This document shows positions 15,739-20,467 of a stretch of 20,467 nucleotides of DNA, piece after piece. Origin of the DNA: Acidiphilium sp. CAG:727 (GTDB lineage Bacteria > Bacillota > Clostridia > Christensenellales > Borkfalkiaceae). The stretch covers positions 1-20,467 of the forward strand of contig FR898432.1 of assembly GCA_000437515.1 (NCBI GenBank), written 5' to 3'. Below the pieces are notes generated by a model. The model was given only the letters and a program-made list of their open reading frames with translations, ran no database searches and was not told the DNA's origin. Positions within the stretch are counted from its first letter, which is position 1; each line of letters begins with the position of its first letter. The position numbers and the translations under genes were made by a program.

Positions 15739-16049
15739 AAGAAAGTAAGCAAACCGACAAAGAAGCCGTAAAAAAGGCTCTTTATAAAAAAGCGGTCGGG
15801 TACGACAGCGAAGAAACGGTTGAAGAATATTCCGACAGCGACGGAGATCTCGTACTCGTCAAAAGAAAAGTAACCACCAAGCCCGTTCCGCCCGACATTG
15901 CGGCGATAAAACTCGTTTTGGGGCTTGACGGCGGAGAAGAAGATTTATCCGCTTCTTCGGACGAAGAACTCGAAAAACGAAAAAAGAAACTCATAAAAAT
16001 CATAAAGGAGAAACTAAATGACGGTAATAACGAAAAAAATCGCCCTTAA
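15735..16049 (+). CDS. Small phage protein resembling the C-terminal part of terminase small subunits
   Basis: 104 residues, very hydrophilic, with a coiled-coil-like Lys/Glu end (about 75-97). The segment KVTTKPVPPDIAAIKLVLGL (about 45-64) recalls the PPDxxAxxFWLKNR stretch seen near the end of many terminase small subunits, but the tryptophan-containing part is missing. The usual N-terminal DNA-binding helix-turn-helix is not evident. It starts with GTG at 15735, overlapping the terL stop by 4 bases behind AGGAAGGGAAG, so it is translationally coupled to terL. Its last 32 bases overlap the next gene. A role with TerL in DNA recognition is inferred from position and that one motif. Confidence 0.65.
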   Translation: MKESKQTDKEAVKKALYKKAVGYDSEETVEEYSDSDGDLVLVKRKVTTKPVPPDIAAIKLVLGLDGGEEDLSASSDEELEKRKKKLIKIIKEKLNDGNNEKNRP

Positions 16050-16215
16050 ATGCGATACCGACGGTTGCGATGCGCTCGCGGAAAAACAGATATACTTAAA
16101 CGGCGAATACGCGCAGATCCGCCTTTGCAAAAAGTGCGCCGAAAAACTCTACGACGCTTTGGCGGCGGAATTTCATTCGCGTAAAATCGGGGTGAAGAAT
16201 GAAGACAAAAAATAA
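16018..16215 (+). CDS. Zinc-ribbon microprotein in the phage head operon
   Basis: 65 residues with two cysteine pairs, C12/C17 (CDTDGC) and C37/C40 (CKKC), spaced like a zinc ribbon. No other recognisable feature. ATG at 16018 has a good AAGGAG site. The gene overlaps its left neighbour by 32 bases and the portal gene by 17 bases, so it is embedded in the operon. Similar tiny zinc-binding proteins occur between terminase and portal genes in other phages, with no established function. The strong ribosome site and the intact cysteine pattern argue that it is real. Confidence 0.7.
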   Translation: MTVITKKIALKCDTDGCDALAEKQIYLNGEYAQIRLCKKCAEKLYDALAAEFHSRKIGVKNEDKK

Positions 16216-18055
16216 GAAAAAAGACGACGAATTTTTCTATGAAGACCTCGTAAACGCTCTATACGATGATTTTTACGCCCGCCAACGCGAACGCAGGCAG
16301 ATAGAAAAGCAATGGGAATTAAACCTGAATTATTTAAGCGGCAATCAATATTGCGAAATCTCCGCGAGCGGCGAAGTGGAAGAATCGGACAAATATTATT
16401 TCTGGCAGGACAGGAACGTATACAACCATATCGCTCCGATAATGGATTCGAGAATAGCCAGACTTACGAGGGTAAGACCCGTAATGAGCGTAAGGGCGGC
16501 GGGCAGCGAAGAGAGCGACGTAAAAACCGCCAAACTCACGACAGCCGTGCTTAATTCGACTTACGCGCGACTCGGCGTCGACGACGAGATTTTCAGAGCG
16601 ACCGTATGGAGCGAAACCTGCGGAACGGCGTTCTATAAAGTTACGTGGGATAGCGGCGCGGGCAGAAAAACGGGCGAAAAAAACGGTAAGCCCGTATACG
16701 AGGGCGACGTAAAAATCGAAGCCGTTTCGCCTTTCGAGATTTTTCCCGATTCGCTGTGCGCTGAAAATATAGAAGACGTAGAGAGTCTTATCCATGCGCG
16801 AGCGGTAAGGACGGAAGAGATTTTCAGAACATACGGAGTGAGGGTGGACGGCGGCGACGTAGACGTCTTTTCGCTTAACGGTTCGCCCGCCGAGGGCAAG
16901 GGCGTTTTGCACGATTCGGTGCTTCTGATCGAAAAATACGAACGGCCGAGCGAGGATTATCCCGACGGCAGATTTATAGTCGTGGCGGATAAAAAGATAT
17001 TGTATATCGGCGAATTGCCGTACGTCAACGGCGCGGAAGGCAGGAGAGATATACCTTTTATACGGCAGACTTCTATTGCCGAAGCGGGCGCGTTTTTCGG
17101 CTCGTCCATGGTACAGAGGCTTATCCCCGTGCAGAGGGCGTACAACGCCGTAAAGAACAGAAAACAAGAATTTCTCAATCGTTTAAGCATGGGCGTTCTG
17201 ACCGTCGAAGACGGCTCGGTAGATACCGACGATTTAGCCGAAGAGGGGCTTTCGCCGGGTAAGATAATAGTCTATCGCCAAGGTTCGAATCCTCCGTCCG
17301 TAATGGGTACCGGCAACGTCCCGAACGATCTTTCTTACGAGGAAGACAGACTTTTAAACGAGTTTATTTTAATAAGCGGCGTAAGCGAGTTTTCGCGGTC
17401 GTCTTCGGCAAACGGCGCGGTTACGTCGGGCGTCGCGCTTCAACTTTTAATCGAGCAGGAAGACGCGCGTATGACGGCTTCGGGCGAAAGCGTAAGGGCG
17501 GCGGTCAAACACATGGCGAAGCAGATTATAAGGCTTTTCCGTCAATTCGCCGGGAGCGAACGCATTATGAAAAGTTCGGGCGAAACGGGTAAGGTGGAGA
17601 TGTTTTACTTTAAGTCGTCCGATTTATCGAGCGACGACGTGGTATTCGATACCGAAAACGAGTTGTCGTTTACGCCGGCGCAGAAAAAGAGCGCGGTTTA
17701 CGACCTTATCAAGACCGGCATTTTGTCCGACGAAACGGGTAAGATGAACGAACGAACCAAAGCCAAAGTGCTTGAAATGCTCGGCTTCGGATCGATAGAC
17801 AACGCGCTCGATCTCGAAAAATTGCACATCAACAAGGCGGAAAGCGAGAACGTGTCGGGGTATAAAGTTCCGATCGCCGTGGACGAATACGACGACCACG
17901 CTCTGCATATCGCCGAACACACGAGATTTCTGCTTTCTTCCGACAGCGAAGAAGTGAGGAATAACGCCGAAGCGAAGAAAAACGCGCTCGCTCATTTAAG
18001 CGAGCATAAAGCGCGGATCGCCGAGGCAAACGCCGCTGCTGCGGCAAACGAATAA
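16199..18055 (+). CDS. Phage portal protein, P22-like
   Basis: 618 residues forming the ring at the unique capsid vertex through which DNA is packaged and ejected. Recognisable features are the N-terminal NYLSGNQY and FWQDRNVYNHIAPIMDSRIARLTR stretch (about 48-95 region), the central wing/stem with FFGSSMVQRLIPVQRAYN, and the C-terminal AAVKHMAKQIIRLFRQF helix. Length and pattern fit the P22-type portal family found in many short-tailed and some long-tailed phages. ATG at 16199 lies in the end of the zinc-ribbon gene behind GGGGTGA. The alanine-rich C-terminus (ANAAAAANE) is a helix-capping tail. No break is seen. The scaffold gene follows after 18 bases. Confidence 0.88.
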   Translation: MKTKNKKKDDEFFYEDLVNALYDDFYARQRERRQIEKQWELNLNYLSGNQYCEISASGEVEESDKYYFWQDRNVYNHIAPIMDSRIARLTRVRPVMSVRAAGSEESDVKTAKLTTAVLNSTYARLGVDDEIFRATVWSETCGTAFYKVTWDSGAGRKTGEKNGKPVYEGDVKIEAVSPFEIFPDSLCAENIEDVESLIHARAVRTEEIFRTYGVRVDGGDVDVFSLNGSPAEGKGVLHDSVLLIEKYERPSEDYPDGRFIVVADKKILYIGELPYVNGAEGRRDIPFIRQTSIAEAGAFFGSSMVQRLIPVQRAYNAVKNRKQEFLNRLSMGVLTVEDGSVDTDDLAEEGLSPGKIIVYRQGSNPPSVMGTGNVPNDLSYEEDRLLNEFILISGVSEFSRSSSANGAVTSGVALQLLIEQEDARMTASGESVRAAVKHMAKQIIRLFRQFAGSERIMKSSGETGKVEMFYFKSSDLSSDDVVFDTENELSFTPAQKKSAVYDLIKTGILSDETGKMNERTKAKVLEMLGFGSIDNALDLEKLHINKAESENVSGYKVPIAVDEYDDHALHIAEHTRFLLSSDSEEVRNNAEAKKNALAHLSEHKARIAEANAAAAANE

Positions 18056-18073
18056 AAATCAAGGGAGAATTTT

Positions 18074-18592
18074 ATGGAGCAGATACAAAAAACGGACGAA
18101 ATCGAAAACGCGCAAACCGCAGCGGCGGAAGAAGTAAGAGGCGTAGTAAACGATAAAAAACCGTTCACGGGCAAATTTGCGAGCGTTGACGCTCTGTATA
18201 AAGCCTACGAACGTCTGGAAGCCGAATTCACAAGGCGCAGTCAACGGCTGAAAACGTTAGAGGCGGGCGCGCAACGAACTACGGACGAAACAACGCCGCA
18301 AGGCGCTTCGCCCCGTTCTTGCGACGGCGGGGAGGCGACGGGCGGAACGAGCGGCGGTCCGCTTGCCGAACGGGCGGACGGCGACTTGAAACCGCAGACG
18401 GAAAACAAACCCGACGGGGTCTTTCCGACGAGCGGCGCAGAGCAAAAACGGGAGGACGATTCCGAAGCCGTTTTCCCGCCCGTAAAATTTTGCAGGGGCA
18501 GAGCGTTAGTCGCGCCGCCCGTGCGACCGAGAACTCTCGCAGAAGCGGGAGAACTCGCAAAAATATATCTTAAATCAAAAGGAGAATTTTAA
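18074..18592 (+). CDS. Phage capsid scaffolding protein
   Basis: 172 residues. The N-terminal part (about 30-66) carries KPFTGKFASVDALYKAYERL and then EAEFTRRSQRLKTLE, a helical signature typical of scaffolds that sit between portal and capsid genes. The middle (about 67-140) is low-complexity, rich in Gly, Glu, Thr and Pro, and probably disordered. The end is basic with a short helix (LAEAGELAKIYLKSKGEF) that could bind capsid protein. Position between portal and capsid supports the call. ATG at 18074 follows AAGGGAGA. The capsid start lies only 5 bases after its stop. Confidence 0.78.
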   Translation: MEQIQKTDEIENAQTAAAEEVRGVVNDKKPFTGKFASVDALYKAYERLEAEFTRRSQRLKTLEAGAQRTTDETTPQGASPRSCDGGEATGGTSGGPLAERADGDLKPQTENKPDGVFPTSGAEQKREDDSEAVFPPVKFCRGRALVAPPVRPRTLAEAGELAKIYLKSKGEF

Positions 18593-18597
18593 GTAAA

Positions 18598-19773
18598 ATG
18601 GTAGTTTCCGTAAACAGCGCGGACAAAGCGCTTAAAACGTTATATCTCGGAGCGGTCAGCGACCAACTCAACACCGAAATCAATCCGTTGCTCGCAAAAA
18701 TCAGACAGAGCACTTCGGACGTATGGGGTAAAGAAATAAGAAGACTTGCAAGATACGGCATCAGCGGCGGTATAGGAGCGGGCACGGAAACGGGCGACCT
18801 TCCCGTGGCGAGCAACAACTATTACGAACAGTTCGTATTGACTCTTAAAAATCTGTACGGAACGATATCCCTTTCGGATAAAGCGGTCAGAGCGTCGGCA
18901 AACGACGCGGGCGCGTTCGTAAACCTGCTCAACGACGAAATGGAAGGGCTTCTGAAAGCCTGCACTTTCAACTTCGGAAGAATGTTGTACGGCGACGGCA
19001 CGGGCGTTCTTGCAACCGTTACCGCAACCAACACGAACAACACTATATCCTGCAGCGACGTTAAAAACATGGCGGTCGGTATGAACGTCGAAATTTACGC
19101 CGCCGCGACGAATCAGACTACGGGCAACTCGGGCAGAATTACCGACATCGACAGAGAGAACAAGACCGTTACCATCGGCGGGGCGACTATCGCCGCGAGC
19201 GCGATAAAAGAGGGTATGCGTATCTGCGTGGCGGGGTCTTTGAACAACGAAATCACGGGGCTCGGCGCGATCTTTAAGTCTACGGGCAGTCTGTACGGAC
19301 TCGACAGAGCCACTCATAAATGGCTCGTGCCGTATATGAAGACGAGCGTAGGCGAAATCAGCGAAACGGTCATACAGAAAGCCATCGACTATCTCGACGA
19401 AAACGCAGGCAGCAAAGTAAACTTTATCGTATGTTCTTCGGGCGTAAAAAGAGCGTTCCAGAAGCATCTTGCGACTTATAAGAGAAACGTCGACGTAATG
19501 AACCTCGAAGGCGGGTATAAGGCTATATCGTATAACGGTATTCCCATTGTTTCCGACCGCTTCTGCCCGGCGGGCACGATGTATCTTCTCAATACCGACG
19601 ATTTTACCCTTCATCAACTCTGCGACTGGAAGTGGCTCGAAGGCGACGACGGCAAAGTACTTAAACAGGATATGAGAAAACCGACTTATACGGCAACTTT
19701 GGTAAAATACGCCGATATTATCTGCGCCAAACCCTGCGGTCAGGCGATGCTTTCGGGAATAACCGAAGAATAA
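18598..19773 (+). CDS. Phage major capsid protein, HK97 fold
   Basis: 391 residues that build the icosahedral shell. N-terminal arm and E-loop region are about 1-80 (RYGISGGIGAGTETGDLPV), followed by an SDKAVRAS helix and the LYGDGTGVLA signature at about 130-139 common in this capsid group. About 140-215 reads as an inserted beta-rich domain (ISCSDVKNMAVGMNVEIY, then TDIDRENKTVTIGG) comparable to insertion domains of P22-type coats. The P/A-domain continues to the end (YKAISYNGIPIVSDRFCPAGT). ATG at 18598 uses GGAG at 18581-18584, a rather long 13-base spacing that lies inside the scaffold gene, so the two are probably coupled. Confidence 0.9.
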   Translation: MVVSVNSADKALKTLYLGAVSDQLNTEINPLLAKIRQSTSDVWGKEIRRLARYGISGGIGAGTETGDLPVASNNYYEQFVLTLKNLYGTISLSDKAVRASANDAGAFVNLLNDEMEGLLKACTFNFGRMLYGDGTGVLATVTATNTNNTISCSDVKNMAVGMNVEIYAAATNQTTGNSGRITDIDRENKTVTIGGATIAASAIKEGMRICVAGSLNNEITGLGAIFKSTGSLYGLDRATHKWLVPYMKTSVGEISETVIQKAIDYLDENAGSKVNFIVCSSGVKRAFQKHLATYKRNVDVMNLEGGYKAISYNGIPIVSDRFCPAGTMYLLNTDDFTLHQLCDWKWLEGDDGKVLKQDMRKPTYTATLVKYADIICAKPCGQAMLSGITEE

Positions 19774-19792
19774 TAAAAAAGGGGGACGGAAA

Positions 19793-20374
19793 ATGACGGT
19801 TAAAGACGTAATTATCGAGGCGGCTTATCTCGTCGGCGAAGACGAATTCGCCGTCGCTTTATCGGGCGACGGCGTGACCGCCGACGACGGAAATGCCGCC
19901 GCCGGGGCTTTGGACGAAGAAAAATACGCGGCGTTTATAAGGTGTTATAATCTGACTTTGCACGAAACGGCGATCGACTATCTGCCGATAAGAAAAACGG
20001 TAAATACGGTCGGCGGAAAGACGGAGTTTTCTTCGCTCGGGTTTTCCGTTCTCCGCGTCGAGGGCGTTTACGATAAAGACGGCGCGGAATTGCCGTATAA
20101 GGTATTCCCGACGCATATCGTAACGCCTTTAACCGACGTTACGATCGTCTTCGCCGTTTTGCCGCCCGATTGCGCGGCGGACGACGGGTTCGCATACGAC
20201 AAAACGCGCGTGAGCAAGAATATTTTCGCGCTCGGCGTTGCGAGCGAGTATTGCTTCCTGAACGGAAGGTATACCGAAGCCGACAATTTCGCAAAAAAAT
20301 TCCGCGCTGCCGTAAACGTCGCGCCGACGCTGAGAGGCGGAAGAATGAAACCCGCAAAGAGGTGGGGATTATGA
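19793..20374 (+). CDS. Phage head-tail adaptor/connector protein, probable
   Basis: 193 residues. A helical N-terminus (MTVKDVIIEAAYLVGEDEF) and an EEKYAAFIRCYNLTLHETA segment, followed by a beta-rich middle (about 65-120) and a helical end (FALGVASEYCFLNGRYTEA, then FAKKFRAAV), match the general build of gp6/gp4-type connector proteins that seal the portal after packaging. No catalytic motif. It follows the capsid gene directly, the usual place for such a protein. ATG at 19793 follows GGGGGA. Its stop codon overlaps the next start (ATGA). The call depends on position as much as on sequence. Confidence 0.68.
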   Translation: MTVKDVIIEAAYLVGEDEFAVALSGDGVTADDGNAAAGALDEEKYAAFIRCYNLTLHETAIDYLPIRKTVNTVGGKTEFSSLGFSVLRVEGVYDKDGAELPYKVFPTHIVTPLTDVTIVFAVLPPDCAADDGFAYDKTRVSKNIFALGVASEYCFLNGRYTEADNFAKKFRAAVNVAPTLRGGRMKPAKRWGL

Positions 20375-20467
20375 ACGGTTATTCGTACGCTTCGCCAAAA
20401 AGCAGAAAAATCACCGTCAACCCGCTCGGAGAAATCAACGGCAAAACCGGCGAAGGCGTCGGCGGCT
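20371..20467 (+). CDS. Start of the next phage structural gene (cut by the window end)
   Basis: ATG at 20371 overlaps the stop of the adaptor gene (ATGA) and is preceded by GAGGTGGGG. The visible 32 residues (MNGYSYASPKSRKITVNPLG, continuing to the edge) are basic and polar with no recognised motif. By position it should be a head-tail or tail protein. Confidence 0.7.
   Translation, partial: MNGYSYASPKSRKITVNPLGEINGKTGEGVGG

Noticed and set aside
18640..19617. Open frame of 325 codons opposite the capsid gene, and similar ones opposite the portal (16334-17167) and the SSB-like gene (6336-7373)
   Set aside because: All lie antisense to well-supported genes; the codon bias of this genome leaves long antisense frames open.
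14284..20467. Complete prophage
   Set aside because: Only packaging and head genes are visible; no integrase, lysis, tail or att sites are in the window, so completeness cannot be claimed.

Overview
The window reads as chromosomal DNA of a Gram-positive, Clostridia-like bacterium. The grounds are two lipoproteins with lipobox cysteines, an XRE/cupin regulator heading a polyamine transporter operon, AGGAGG-type ribosome sites, vegetative TTGACA/TATAAT promoters, and a perfect Gram-positive LexA (SOS) box. A gut Clostridia lineage such as Christensenellales is my guess from overall feel and is not proven. No RNA gene or CRISPR array was seen.

Region 1 (1-5620, minus strand) is a polyamine uptake operon: an XRE/cupin regulator, then potA, potB, potC and potD, tightly spaced or overlapping. 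It is driven by a full-consensus promoter whose 134-nt leader holds three 31-bp-spaced operator-like repeats. PotA has a duplicated C-terminal module, and PotD has an inserted segment and an extra C-terminal membrane helix.

Region 2 (5621-9921, plus strand) holds a NodB-family polysaccharide deacetylase, a two-OB-fold SSB-like protein, and a large lipoprotein carrying a tyrosine-phosphatase domain. A REP-like palindrome follows the deacetylase. The lipoprotein gene has its own strong promoter and lies between two terminators that share a 22-nt sequence.

Region 3 (9922-14217) is mixed. A large secreted beta-propeller-like protein with a C-terminal membrane anchor is read leftward. A 370-bp intergenic stretch carries an SOS box, a long stem-loop and a strong rightward promoter. 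A small protein of unknown function and a second, leftward, secreted and tail-anchored protein follow. The host/phage border is probably here.

Region 4 (14284-20467, plus strand) is a phage head and packaging module: large terminase, a small TerS-like protein, a zinc-ribbon microprotein, a P22-type portal, scaffold, HK97-fold major capsid protein, a head-tail adaptor and the start of another gene. The genes are closely packed or overlapping, as in a late operon. No integrase, lysis or tail gene is inside the window, so whether this is an intact prophage cannot be decided.
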